DNA of 10,279 nucleotides from an uncultured cyanobacterium (GCA_903831165.1 CAIKWV010000511.1:1-10279), one strand, 5' to 3'; numbered from the stretch's first letter, positions 1 through 6,762 are shown. The notes: a model not told the origin generated them from the letters alone. Numbers and translations: made by a program.

Positions 1-107
1 AGGAAGCCCTGCAGACCATGTTTGAGACCGGGCTGCCGGCGATCGTCTACGAGGAGACCACCGGCGAGGCCTACCACCCTGTCGATGGCATCCGTCACGT
101 GCGCTGA
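1..107 (+). CDS. 3' end of an unidentified gene (partial)
   Basis: An open frame enters from the left edge (first complete codon at position 3) and stops at TGA 105-107. It gives 34 residues that end in ...AYHPVDGIRHVR. The fragment is acidic in its middle and has no motif I can assign to a family, so I name no function. Codon choice is GC-rich at third positions like the neighbouring hrpB, which supports a real coding end. Only 3 nt separate its stop from the hrpB GTG, so the two genes are probably on one transcript. Confidence 0.6.
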   Translation, partial: EALQTMFETGLPAIVYEETTGEAYHPVDGIRHVR

Positions 108-110
108 GGC

Positions 111-2711
111 GTGTCCCGGCCGGCCTTGAACCGCGACGGCCTGCCGATCGAGGCCCAGCTCGACGCGATCCGCACGGCCCTGCAGCCGCCCGGTTCCACG
201 TTGCTGCTGCAGGCCCCACCGGGTGCGGGCAAGACCACCTGCGTGCCCCTGACCCTGCTCGAGAGCCTGGCCAGCGACGGCACCATCGTCATGCTGGAAC
301 CGCGGCGGCTGGCGGCCCGCCATGCCGCCGCCCGTCTGGCCGAGACCCTGGCTGAACCCCTGGGCGGGCTGGTGGGCTACAGCGTCCGGCTTGAGAGCCG
401 CACCTCCGCCGCCACCCGCCTGGAGGTGGTCACCACCGGCCTGTTCCTGCGGCGCCTGCAGAGCGATCCGGAGCTGGCGGGCGTGGCCTGCGTGATCTTC
501 GACGAGTTCCATGAACGCGCCGCCGAGGCCGATCTGGCCCTGGCGTTGTTGCGGCAGGCCCGCCAGCTGCTGCGCCCCGATCTGCGCCTGCTGCTGATGT
601 CGGCCACCCTCGATCTGGCCCCACTGGCGGCGCGGCTGGATCGGGCCCAGGTGATCGAGAGCGAAGGGCGCAGCTGGCCGGTACAGGTGCAGCACCAGGC
701 CAGCCGCCCGGACGAACGCCTGGAGCGCCAGGTGGTGCGGGCCCTGGAATCCCACTGGCTCGACCAGCGCAACGAGGCCGAGACGGCGCTGATCTTCCTG
801 CCCGGGCAGCGGGAGCTGCTGGGGTGCCAGCGGGCGATCGAGGCCACGGACTGGGGCCTGGAGCCCGAACTGGTGCTGCTGCACGGCCAGCTGAACCTGG
901 AGGCCCAGCTGGCGGCGATGGCCCCGGCCCGGCGCGGGGCCGGCAAGATCGTGCTGGCGACGGCCATCGCCGAGAGCTCCCTGACGATCGCCGGCGTGCG
1001 GCTGGTGGTCGACAGCGGCCTCAGCCGGCGCAATCGCTTCGATCCGGCCACCGGCATGGATGGGCTGATCACCGTCCCCGCCAGCCTGGCCAGCGCCGAA
1101 CAGCGCCGCGGCCGGGCCGGACGCCTGGGCCCGGGCCGCTGCCTGCGGCTGTGGTCCGCGGCGGAGCAGCAGCGGCGGCCCGCCTACGACACGCCGGAAT
1201 TGCTGGAAGTGGATCCCCTGCCGATCACCCTGCAGCTGGCGGCCTGGGGAGCGGGCCTGGGCGAGCAGCTCGCCTGGATCGACCCGCCGCCAACGGCGGG
1301 GATGCAGGAGGCCCAACGCCTGCTGGTCCAACTCGGCGCCCTCGGAGCCCAAGGCCGGATCAGCGCCCACGGGCAGGCCATGGCCCGCCTCGGCCTGCAT
1401 CCGCGCCTGGCCCACATGCTGCTGCTGGCGCAGGAGCGGGGCTGGCTGGACCTGGGCTGCAGCCTGGCGGTGCTGCTGAGTGAACGGGATCCGCTCGATC
1501 GGCGCGAGGCCGGCTGTGATCTGCTGCGGCGCCTCGACTGGCTGGCCCACGACCAACGGGATGGACGCCAGCAGCAGCGACGCCAGCTCCACCAGCTCAA
1601 GGCCCAGCTGCAGCGCCAGGTGCGGGCCGGCGGTTCCGGCTCGGATTCCGGTGCCGGTGCCGCTCCAGCCGGCGGCCCAACCGGCGGCGCGCCCCTGCCG
1701 CCGCCGAGCGTCGATGCCATGGCAGCCCGCCTGGTGAGCTGGGCCTATCCCGAGCGGGTGGCCCTCAATCGCGGCAGCGGCGATGGCCGCTGGCTGCTGC
1801 GCGGCGGCCGGGGGGCCCTGCTCCACGCCGATGACCCCCTGGCCGCTTGCCGGGCCCTGGCCATCGCCTCCCTGGACGACCAGGGGCAGGAGGCCAGGGT
1901 GCTGCTGGCGGTGCCCCTGGGTGAGGGGCTATTGGCGGAACTGGCGGAGCAGGACGGGGAACCGGTGGAGCAGGCCGTCTGGGACAAGAAGGCCCGCCGG
2001 GTGCGCTGCGAACGGCTGTTGCGGCTGGGGGCCCTGGTGCTGGAGCGCCAGCCCTGGCCCCAGGCCGACGAGCGGGCGGTCCAGCGGGCCTGGCTGGAGG
2101 GCCTGCAGCAGCTCGGCCTGGAGGCCCTGCCCTGGGGCGAACGCAGCCGGGAGCTGCGCCAGCGGCTTGAGCTGGCCCATCGCCTGCTGGGGCCGCCCTG
2201 GCCGGACCGCTCCCTTGCGCACCTGGCCGAAACCCTGGAGCAGTGGTTGGTTCCCTATCTGGAGGGACGCCGCAGCGCCCAGGAATTGCAGGGGCTGGAT
2301 CTGCTGGAAGCGCTCTGGGGCGATCTGGACTGGCCGCGGCGCCGGGAGTTGGACACCCTGTTGCCGACAAGCCTGCAGGTGCCCTCGGGGCGCGCGCTGC
2401 CGATCCGCTACGGCAGCGAAGGCCCCGTGCTGGCGGTCAAGCTGCAGGAGATGTTCGGCTGCCACGACAGCCCCCGGCTGCTGCAGGGCCGGCTGCCCCT
2501 GACCCTGGAGCTGCTCTCGCCGGCCGGCCGGCCGGCGGCGATCACCCAGGACCTGGGCCGCTTCTGGGACAGCGGCTATGGGGAGGTGCGCCGGGAGCTG
2601 CGGGGTCGCTATCCGAAACACCCCTGGCCGGAAGACCCCCGACAGGGGATCGCCACCGCCCTCACCAAGGCGGCGCTGAAGCGGGCGGCCCCTGACAGCA
2701 AGGGCCCGTGA
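111..2711 (+). CDS. hrpB: ATP-dependent helicase HrpB (DEAH-box, superfamily 2)
   Basis: Cytoplasmic NTP-dependent nucleic-acid helicase of the HrpB branch of DEAH proteins; the family's biological role in bacteria is poorly defined. The 866-residue product shows the full SF2 set: Walker A APPGAGKTT at 35-43, motif II DEFH at 131-134 (the HrpB-typical form of DEAH), SAT at 164-166, motif V around 281-293 (ATAIAESS) and motif VI QRRGRAGR at 331-338. The C-terminal HrpB domain is recognisable over roughly 765-855, with conserved stretches such as PSGRALPIRY, KLQEMFG and RYPKHPWPEDP. E. coli HrpB is about 809 residues; part of the extra length is a Gly/Ala/Pro-rich low-complexity insert near 505-535. 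I chose GTG at 111, 3 nt after the upstream stop; a TTG at 126 is an alternative. All motif residues appear intact, so it should be active. Confidence 0.95.
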   Translation: MSRPALNRDGLPIEAQLDAIRTALQPPGSTLLLQAPPGAGKTTCVPLTLLESLASDGTIVMLEPRRLAARHAAARLAETLAEPLGGLVGYSVRLESRTSAATRLEVVTTGLFLRRLQSDPELAGVACVIFDEFHERAAEADLALALLRQARQLLRPDLRLLLMSATLDLAPLAARLDRAQVIESEGRSWPVQVQHQASRPDERLERQVVRALESHWLDQRNEAETALIFLPGQRELLGCQRAIEATDWGLEPELVLLHGQLNLEAQLAAMAPARRGAGKIVLATAIAESSLTIAGVRLVVDSGLSRRNRFDPATGMDGLITVPASLASAEQRRGRAGRLGPGRCLRLWSAAEQQRRPAYDTPELLEVDPLPITLQLAAWGAGLGEQLAWIDPPPTAGMQEAQRLLVQLGALGAQGRISAHGQAMARLGLHPRLAHMLLLAQERGWLDLGCSLAVLLSERDPLDRREAGCDLLRRLDWLAHDQRDGRQQQRRQLHQLKAQLQRQVRAGGSGSDSGAGAAPAGGPTGGAPLPPPSVDAMAARLVSWAYPERVALNRGSGDGRWLLRGGRGALLHADDPLAACRALAIASLDDQGQEARVLLAVPLGEGLLAELAEQDGEPVEQAVWDKKARRVRCERLLRLGALVLERQPWPQADERAVQRAWLEGLQQLGLEALPWGERSRELRQRLELAHRLLGPPWPDRSLAHLAETLEQWLVPYLEGRRSAQELQGLDLLEALWGDLDWPRRRELDTLLPTSLQVPSGRALPIRYGSEGPVLAVKLQEMFGCHDSPRLLQGRLPLTLELLSPAGRPAAITQDLGRFWDSGYGEVRRELRGRYPKHPWPEDPRQGIATALTKAALKRAAPDSKGP

Positions 2712-2901
2712 CCTCATCCCGGCCTGGGCTGTGATCGAGCCCGGAAATCGCCCTTTCAGCCAGCTCAGGCCAGCTGCCGCAACACATCGCCCCACGCAAC
2801 CCCGATGCCGCCCGCAGCGGCGTTGCTGTCGGATGAACGGATCCAGCTGCACCGATCCAGATGCACGGATCCAGAGGAACGGAGCGATCCGATGCGCCGA
2901 T
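2712..2901. other. Convergent spacer between hrpB and the HAD gene, with hairpins
   Basis: This 190-nt stretch lies between two genes that end towards each other, so it should hold transcription ends for both strands. I see a 7-bp stem with one G-U pair at 2724-2744 (arms CTGGGCT and AGCCCGG, 7-nt loop), just behind the hrpB stop. A second, imperfect hairpin has right arm GCGGCGTTGC (2817-2826) pairing with GCCGC (2807-2811) and, after a 6-nt bulge, GCAAC (2796-2800). Neither is followed by a run of T, so terminator function is only plausible. The right half carries the 14-bp repeats listed separately. No ORF here looks coding. Confidence 0.4.
2837..2895. repeat. Short degenerate 14-bp tandem repeat
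   Basis: Three adjacent 14-bp units stand in exact register: ACGGATCCAGCTGC (2837-2850), ACCGATCCAGATGC (2851-2864) and ACGGATCCAGAGGA (2865-2878). A fourth degraded unit, ACGGAGCGATCCGATGC (2879-2895), has a 3-nt expansion. The shared core is AC(G/C)GATCCAG. Weaker copies seem to continue at 2896-2909 and inside the 3' coding end of the HAD gene, for example ACGATCCCGAGTGC at 2929-2942 and CCCGATCCAGGGC at 2943-2955. The first three units are visible directly; the extension into the coding region is my reading of degenerate similarity. Confidence 0.7.
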
Positions 2902-3810
2902 TCAGTCTGAGACCAGGCTTCGGGCGGCACGATCCCGAGTGCCCCGATCCAGGGCACGACCCTCCAGCAGCGCCGTGAAGCCGAAATGGTGCAGCCCCTC
3001 GACGATGCCCTGACAGCCCTCGGCCCTGGCCTGATAGGTGGCCGGCAGCCTCGGCAGCTGGGCCACCAGCTCGGGTTCGGAGGCGGCCATCATCACCGAG
3101 GCCAGACCGGTCTCGAACATGGCCAGATCGTTGAGGCTGTCCCCCGCCGTCAGCACCTGATCCGGCGCCACCTCCAGCCAGTCGAGCAGGGCCAGCAGGG
3201 TGCTGCCCTTGTTGACCCCGGCCGGCAGCACATCGAGATAGCGGCCGCCGGAGAGCAGACAATCCACCCCATGGGCCTCCAGCTGCCGCAGCAGATCGGC
3301 ATCGATCGCCTCCACATCGACGAAGTAGGCCAGGCGACGATCGGCCGTGACCGGCTGGGAGGCCACGCCGGGAATCAGGGCCAGCTGGGGCAGCAACTTC
3401 TCCGGCAGACCTCGCCAGAGTTTCTCGATCGGCCCGATCGCCAGGGGCAGGGGCTCCAGGCTGAGGCCACAGGCGACGGTGCAGCCCACATCGCTGATCA
3501 CCAGATGGGGGGGCGCCAGCCCCAGCTCCGGCTCGGCGGCCAGCACCCGGGCCACCGAACGCAGATCGCGGCCTGTGCTGAACACGTGAATCACGCGATG
3601 GCGCTCCCGCACCAGCCAGCGATACAGCCAACGGCGCCAGGGGGAGGGGCCCGCCAGCAAGGTGCCATCGAGATCGGTGACCAGCACCAGCTCCGGCCGG
3701 GCCGGGAGCTGAGCCTGCAACTGGGCCTGCAGATGGGGCCGCAGCGAACCCGGGAGGGGATCAGAAGAAGGGCGGAACACCATCGCAACCAGCTCAGACC
3801 CGACGGGCAT
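2902..3810 (-). CDS. HAD-IIB hydrolase, sucrose-phosphatase-like
   Basis: Predicted Mg-dependent cytosolic sugar-phosphate phosphatase of HAD subfamily IIB. From the 302-residue start the motifs are: motif I DLDGT at 46-50 (nucleophile D46, acid/base D48), motif II with FSTGRD at 77-82, the SPP-like ISDVG at 105-109, motif III lysine K201 in YLDVLPAGVNKGS, and motif IV GDSLND at 223-228. All catalytic residues are present. YLDVLP.GVNKG and the ISDVG segment resemble sucrose-phosphate and mannosyl-/glucosyl-3-phosphoglycerate phosphatases, so the product may be a compatible solute such as sucrose or glucosylglycerate; the substrate cannot be told from sequence alone. No partner synthase lies in the window. 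ATG at 3783 (residue 10) is an equally good start. The last 18 or so residues (rich in D, R and A) are encoded by sequence resembling the nearby 14-bp repeats. It is divergent from hli, 79 nt away. Confidence 0.85.
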   Translation of the reverse strand: MPVGSELVAMVFRPSSDPLPGSLRPHLQAQLQAQLPARPELVLVTDLDGTLLAGPSPWRRWLYRWLVRERHRVIHVFSTGRDLRSVARVLAAEPELGLAPPHLVISDVGCTVACGLSLEPLPLAIGPIEKLWRGLPEKLLPQLALIPGVASQPVTADRRLAYFVDVEAIDADLLRQLEAHGVDCLLSGGRYLDVLPAGVNKGSTLLALLDWLEVAPDQVLTAGDSLNDLAMFETGLASVMMAASEPELVAQLPRLPATYQARAEGCQGIVEGLHHFGFTALLEGRALDRGTRDRAARSLVSD

Positions 3811-3847
3811 CCGTACTTGGCGCCGCCCCGACCAGCGTCAATCCATC

Positions 3848-3865
3848 TTCAAGAAGCGTTACAAT
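3848..3865 (+). promoter_or_regulatory. Possible HLR1 element and -10 box upstream of hli
   Basis: GTTACAAT (3858-3865) matches all eight positions of the HLR1 half-site (G/T)TTACA(A/T)(A/T), the motif bound by the light-responsive regulator RpaB in cyanobacteria. An upstream TTCAAGAA (3848-3855), two bases away as expected for the HLR1 direct repeat, matches only 5 of 8. The same bases include TACAAT (3860-3865), one mismatch from a consensus -10 hexamer; transcription would then start near 3872, about 18 nt before the hli GTG. I see no good -35 box. An element over the -10 would fit repression in low light, as described for other hli genes. This is a motif match only. Confidence 0.4.
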
Positions 3866-3889
3866 CATCAAGTTCTCGCAACACCTGCT

Positions 3890-4036
3890 GTGACCAACGC
3901 AACCCAGTCCCGCTTCGGTTTTGTGAATTTCGCTGAAACCTGGAACGGTCGTCTGGCCATGCTCGGCTTCGTGATCGGGCTGGCCACCGAACTGCTCACC
4001 GGCCAGGGGATTCTGGCTCAGATCGGTCTGGGCTGA
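3890..4036 (+). CDS. hli: High-light-inducible protein (Hlip, one-helix LHC-like)
   Basis: A 48-residue thylakoid membrane protein of the Hlip/Scp family. Such proteins bind chlorophyll and carotenoid and protect photosystem II assembly and chlorophyll metabolism under excess light. The signature is FAETWNGRLAMLGFVIGL (residues 14-31): the ExxNGRxAMxGF motif, in which E and N ligate chlorophyll, inside the single transmembrane helix (about 15-36). A short hydrophilic N-terminus and a GQG-containing tail complete a typical minimal Hlip. GTG at 3890 is the start that gives the usual 47-50-residue length; the next in-frame GTG would cut into the domain. A possible RpaB/HLR1 site lies 25-42 nt upstream and a strong GC-rich hairpin lies 10 nt downstream, so it is probably monocistronic. 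The gene was found by reading the frame because it is short. Confidence 0.93.
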   Translation: MTNATQSRFGFVNFAETWNGRLAMLGFVIGLATELLTGQGILAQIGLG

Positions 4037-4045
4037 GCAGCCAGC

Positions 4046-4073
4046 GGGGCGGGCCTGCTTCCGGGCCTGCCCC
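4046..4073 (+). terminator. Hairpin terminator behind hli
   Basis: A 10-bp stem with one G-U pair is formed by GGGGCGGGCC (4046-4055) and GGCCTGCCCC (4064-4073) around the 8-nt loop TGCTTCCG. It begins 10 nt after the hli stop. It is followed by more C and then a mixed CATCCTCTTG instead of a T run, so it is not a canonical intrinsic terminator. Position and stability suggest it ends or stabilises the short hli transcript. Confidence 0.55.
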
Positions 4074-4192
4074 CCCCACCATCCTCTTGATCGTTGAGGC
4101 TTGATGCGGCTGAACGGCAAGAGCCCAGGACGTTGCTCTCAAGATCACCGAAAGGTCGCCCCCTACGCTGCCTTCTCGATTGCCAGGCCTGC

Positions 4193-4378
4193 GTGAGCCG
4201 TCCGATCCGCTTCTTCGCCGGCAACCGACGCGACGGAGCCAGGTTGCTCAGCACCGCCCTGGTGATCACCGGCGCAGCCTTGGTGCGCGTCGATCACCCT
4301 GTCGGTCGCGCGCTTGCCTTGGTCGGCGGTTGCGTCTGCCTGTATTGGTGGTCCCAGTACCGCAAGCTCACCCATTGA
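4193..4378 (+). CDS. Small membrane protein upstream of xseA, unknown function
   Basis: Reading from GTG 4193 gives 61 residues, starting VSRPIRFFAG and ending YWWSQYRKLTH. It has a basic N-terminus (R at 3, 6, 12 and 13), then about 35 residues that are largely hydrophobic or small (ALVITGAALVRV...ALALVGGCVCLYWW). These could form two short transmembrane helices separated by a charged VRVDHPVGR turn. The frame is open upstream to a TTG at 4094, which would give 94 residues, but that extension is Arg-rich and uninformative. The stop TGA (4376-4378) overlaps the proposed TTG start of xseA (4375-4377), suggesting translational coupling. I recognise no family. The overlap and hydrophobic pattern are the main grounds for thinking it real. 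Confidence 0.55.
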   Translation: MSRPIRFFAGNRRDGARLLSTALVITGAALVRVDHPVGRALALVGGCVCLYWWSQYRKLTH

Positions 4379-5574
4379 GCGGATTCTTGAACGGTCTCCC
4401 CGCCGACGGTGGCCTGCCCCGCTATGGCGTCGGCCAACTGAATGAGGCGATCGGCACCCTGCTGGAGCGGGGTTTTGCGCCTCGCTTTCTGGTTGATGCC
4501 ACGGTCAGTCGCCCCCAGTTCAAGAAGGGTCATCTCTGGCTGACGCTCACCGATGGGCAATCGTCGATTCCCGCCGTGATCTGGGCCTCCCAGCTGCAGA
4601 AGCTCAGCTTTGTCCCCGAGGAAGGGGATGGGGTCGTGGTTGTCGGCAAGCTGAACTTCTGGGCGGCCCAGGCCCGGCTGACGGTGCAGATCCTTGATGT
4701 GCGGCCCAGCCTGACGGCGGTGCTGCGCCAGTTCGAGCGGGTGCGCGCGCTGCTGGCGCCGGAGGGCTTGTTCGATCCCGAGCGCCGGCGTGCCCTGCCC
4801 GCCTGGCCCGGGCGTATCGCCCTGCTCACCAGCGTGCCCAGCTCCGCCCTGGCCGACATGCTGCGCACGGCCCGGGAGCGCTGGCCGGCCACCAGGCTGC
4901 TGGTGGTGCCGATCCCCGTGCAGGGACCGGTGGAAGCCAGGATCCGGGCGGCGATCGAACGGCTCGGGGCCCGCGCCAGGGAGCTGGAGCTGGATGCGAT
5001 CGTGCTGGCCCGGGGCGGCGGCAGCCGCGAAGACCTGACGGTCTTCGACGCAGAAGAGCTGGCCCGCTGCCTGGCCGCCTGCCCGCTGCCGGTGGTCTGC
5101 GGGCTCGGCCATGAGGACGACACCACGATTGCCGATCTGGTGGCGGACTATCGGGCCGCCACACCCACCGCCGCCCTGGTGGCCCTGCTGCCGGATCGTC
5201 AGGCGGAACGGATGGCCCTGGCCCAGCATCGCCGCCATCTCGGCCAGCTGCTGATCCTGCGCCTGCGGGCGGCGCGCCAGCAACTGGACCGCGATCGCCA
5301 GCGGCTGGACGCCCTCCAACCCCATCAGCTGCTGGCCGGGCAACGGCAGTGGCTGAAACAGCAGCGGGCCCTGCTGCAGGCCCTCTCCCCCCGCCATCTG
5401 CTGGAGCGCGGCTTCGCCCTGATTCGGGACGCCGAGGGCAACCTGGTGCGTTCGATCAGCAGCGTTGCCGACGGCGATCGGATCATGGTCGATCTGGTCG
5501 ATGGGGTTCTGGCCGCCGAGGTGATCCAACGGCGACCCACCCCGTCAGCCCCAGCGGCGACAGGCCCAGCCTGA
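4375..5574 (+). CDS. xseA: Exodeoxyribonuclease VII large subunit XseA
   Basis: Catalytic subunit of exonuclease VII, a metal-independent single-strand-specific nuclease that degrades from both ends and acts in repair and recombination as an XseA/XseB complex. The 399-residue product has the N-terminal OB-fold (about 14-110, with LPRYGVGQLNEAI and RFLVDATVSR...KGHLWLTLTD). The nuclease domain follows, with ARGGGSREDLTVF at 212-224, GHEDDTTIADLVAD at 245-258 and RAATPTAA at 260-267. E. coli has GHETD where this has GHEDD. The C-terminus keeps the ...LERGFALIRDAEG... segment (343-355). It is shorter than E. coli XseA (456), mainly in the helical region. No ATG exists near the N-terminus: I place the start at TTG 4375, overlapping the previous stop; TTG 4387 is the alternative. 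The frame is open further upstream, but that part is unlike XseA. Confidence 0.93.
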   Translation: MSGFLNGLPADGGLPRYGVGQLNEAIGTLLERGFAPRFLVDATVSRPQFKKGHLWLTLTDGQSSIPAVIWASQLQKLSFVPEEGDGVVVVGKLNFWAAQARLTVQILDVRPSLTAVLRQFERVRALLAPEGLFDPERRRALPAWPGRIALLTSVPSSALADMLRTARERWPATRLLVVPIPVQGPVEARIRAAIERLGARARELELDAIVLARGGGSREDLTVFDAEELARCLAACPLPVVCGLGHEDDTTIADLVADYRAATPTAALVALLPDRQAERMALAQHRRHLGQLLILRLRAARQQLDRDRQRLDALQPHQLLAGQRQWLKQQRALLQALSPRHLLERGFALIRDAEGNLVRSISSVADGDRIMVDLVDGVLAAEVIQRRPTPSAPAATGPA

Positions 5575-5671
5575 TCAGCTGCTGACTCAGCTTCAGACTC
5601 GGCCTCGGACCAGCCGCGCCGACGATCTCCCGCCGACGAATCCAGCCCTTCCCGAATCCGCTGCGAAGCCC

Positions 5672-5983
5672 ATGCCCCAACCTGCCAAACGCGAACGTCC
5701 CAGCCCGGGCACCAAAGGCAAAGCGGCACCGGAACCGGCACCGCAGGAGTGCCAGGAGGACATCAGTGCGGAGTTGAGCTACCGCGAAGCCCAGGCAGCC
5801 CTTGAACTCTGCCTGGCCCAATTGCAGGCGAGCGATCTGGACATCGAGGCGATGGCCGGTCTGTATGAGCGGGCCCAGAGTTTTGCCAATCGCTGCGAAC
5901 ATCTGCTCGATCAGGTGGAGCAGGAGGTGATGCAATGGGATCCGGAGCAGCCCGATGTCCCGGCCCAGCCCTATCAACCCTGA
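5672..5983 (+). CDS. xseB: Exodeoxyribonuclease VII small subunit XseB
   Basis: Small regulatory subunit of exonuclease VII; several copies bind the helical part of each XseA and are needed for activity in E. coli. The 103-residue product has the family's helical hairpin at about 35-90: SYREAQAALELCLAQLQASDLDIEAM matched with LYERAQSFANRCEHLLDQVEQEV. The pattern LE..L..L...DL..E.....YE.....  ..C...L is the usual XseB signature. An N-terminal 33-residue extension is rich in P, K and A and probably disordered, and a proline-rich tail follows. The gene lies 97 nt after xseA on the same strand. That gap has no coding frame of its own; it contains a small dyad, AGCTG...CAGCT (about 5578-5593), of unclear meaning. 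The ATG at 5672 lacks a visible Shine-Dalgarno sequence. Confidence 0.93.
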   Translation: MPQPAKRERPSPGTKGKAAPEPAPQECQEDISAELSYREAQAALELCLAQLQASDLDIEAMAGLYERAQSFANRCEHLLDQVEQEVMQWDPEQPDVPAQPYQP

Positions 5984-6005
5984 AACCCAGCCCACAGGCC
6001 CCACC

Positions 6006-6470
6006 ATGATCCCCGATCCGCAGTCCCAGGCGACCGACGGGCCGCAGCCGACCCTGAGCGCCAGCGATCGCCCCCCCGTGCCCTTACTGGCCTGGCTTTA
6101 TCTGGCCCTCGCCGTGGCCGGGGCCATCTTTCCCTGGCTGGCCAACATCGACTTCATCCAGACCTACGGCTCAGGGTTTGACCTGGGGAAGTTCATCGCC
6201 CTGGCCAATGCCAATCCGGCCGCCCAGTCCCTCTCCCGGGATCTGGCCGTCTCCGCCACAGCGTTGACGATCTGGATCGTGATCGAAAGCCGTCGCCTGA
6301 AGATGCGGGGCCTGCCCTGGGTGCTGCTGAGCTGCATCGCCATCAACTTTGCCTTTGGGGCCTCCTTGTTCCTGCATCTGCGTGAACGCAGGCTGGCGGA
6401 ATTGCCCGACCAGGCCATCCCCCTCGGATCGGAAGCCCCATCGTCCCTGTCAGCCGGTGCGGGCCTCTGA
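6006..6470 (+). CDS. DUF2834-family membrane protein
   Basis: An integral membrane protein of unknown function. From ATG 6006 it is 154 residues with a hydrophilic, proline-rich N-terminus. Three predicted transmembrane helices follow at about 26-46 (LLAWLYLALAVAGAIFPW), 79-95 (DLAVSATALTIWIVIESRR) and 103-125 (LPWVLLSCIAINFAFGASLF). The arrangement helix, N/D-F-I...G....KF.A.A..N..., helix with W...E.RR, LPW helix is what I know as DUF2834. A longer version from ATG 5955 would overlap xseB by 29 nt; the downstream ATG, 22 nt after the xseB stop, leaves the domain whole and is preferred. Being immediately behind xseB it probably shares its transcript, but I see no functional link to the nuclease. 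Confidence 0.8.
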   Translation: MIPDPQSQATDGPQPTLSASDRPPVPLLAWLYLALAVAGAIFPWLANIDFIQTYGSGFDLGKFIALANANPAAQSLSRDLAVSATALTIWIVIESRRLKMRGLPWVLLSCIAINFAFGASLFLHLRERRLAELPDQAIPLGSEAPSSLSAGAGL

Positions 6471-6762
6471 GGCCTGTTCACCCCCTTGTTCAACGCGCCG
6501 ATTTGGCCAGGCGATTGTTGTCACCGGGCTGTGTGACTGGGTTGGGGGATCGGGCTGGGTGACTGCATGGTGCGGCCAGGGCTGTTGTCCCCCGGGCCGG
6601 CTCACGGTCTAGACCCGTCGCCAGGGGCCGGGAACCATGCCTGGGCCGCAGCGCAAGGTGGCGGTGGGTTGTCGTGAAGGCCCAGGGAATGGGCTCGTTC
6701 AACTCCCCTGGCGTCATTGAGAGTGTCCCCCGGGAGCGGCTTCAGGGGGCCGGAGGTTCGCT
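6471..6762. other. Convergent spacer without a recognised gene
   Basis: These 292 nt lie between the end of the DUF2834 gene (plus) and the end of the zinc-ribbon gene (minus). I see no convincing coding frame. There is an imperfect 14-bp direct repeat, GGGCTGTGTGACTG (6526-6539) and GGGCTGGGTGACTG (6552-6565), 26 bp apart and differing at one base. On the minus strand a CCCCC/GGGGG pairing (6727-6731 with 6745-6749) could form a weak hairpin after the zinc-ribbon gene, but no T run follows. I found no RNase P, SRP or tmRNA signature. Confidence 0.4.

Noticed and set aside
1929..2957. A long minus-strand open frame antisense to the end of hrpB (342 codons).
   Set aside because: It is a mirror of the GC-rich hrpB codons, rich in Gln/Pro/Arg/Ala, without a domain, while hrpB on the other strand has intact motifs.
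2986..3936. A plus-strand open frame of 316 codons covering the HAD gene.
   Set aside because: The composition is Gln/His/Gly-rich, typical of an antisense shadow, and the minus strand encodes a complete HAD protein.
4046..4073. Resemblance of the reverse complement (CCCGGAAGCAGG) to the SRP RNA apical loop.
   Set aside because: The resemblance is short and is explained by the terminator hairpin behind hli; the rest of an SRP RNA is missing.
4294..5529. A minus-strand open frame of 411 codons antisense to xseA.
   Set aside because: It is Gln/Gly/His-rich, lacks any recognisable domain and lies wholly under the well-supported xseA.
5291..6071. HIP1 palindromes (GCGATCGC) at 5291-5298 and 6064-6071.
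   Set aside because: They are genuine matches, but only two in about 10 kb, too few to count as the strong enrichment seen in many cyanobacteria; noted only as weakly consistent with the lineage.
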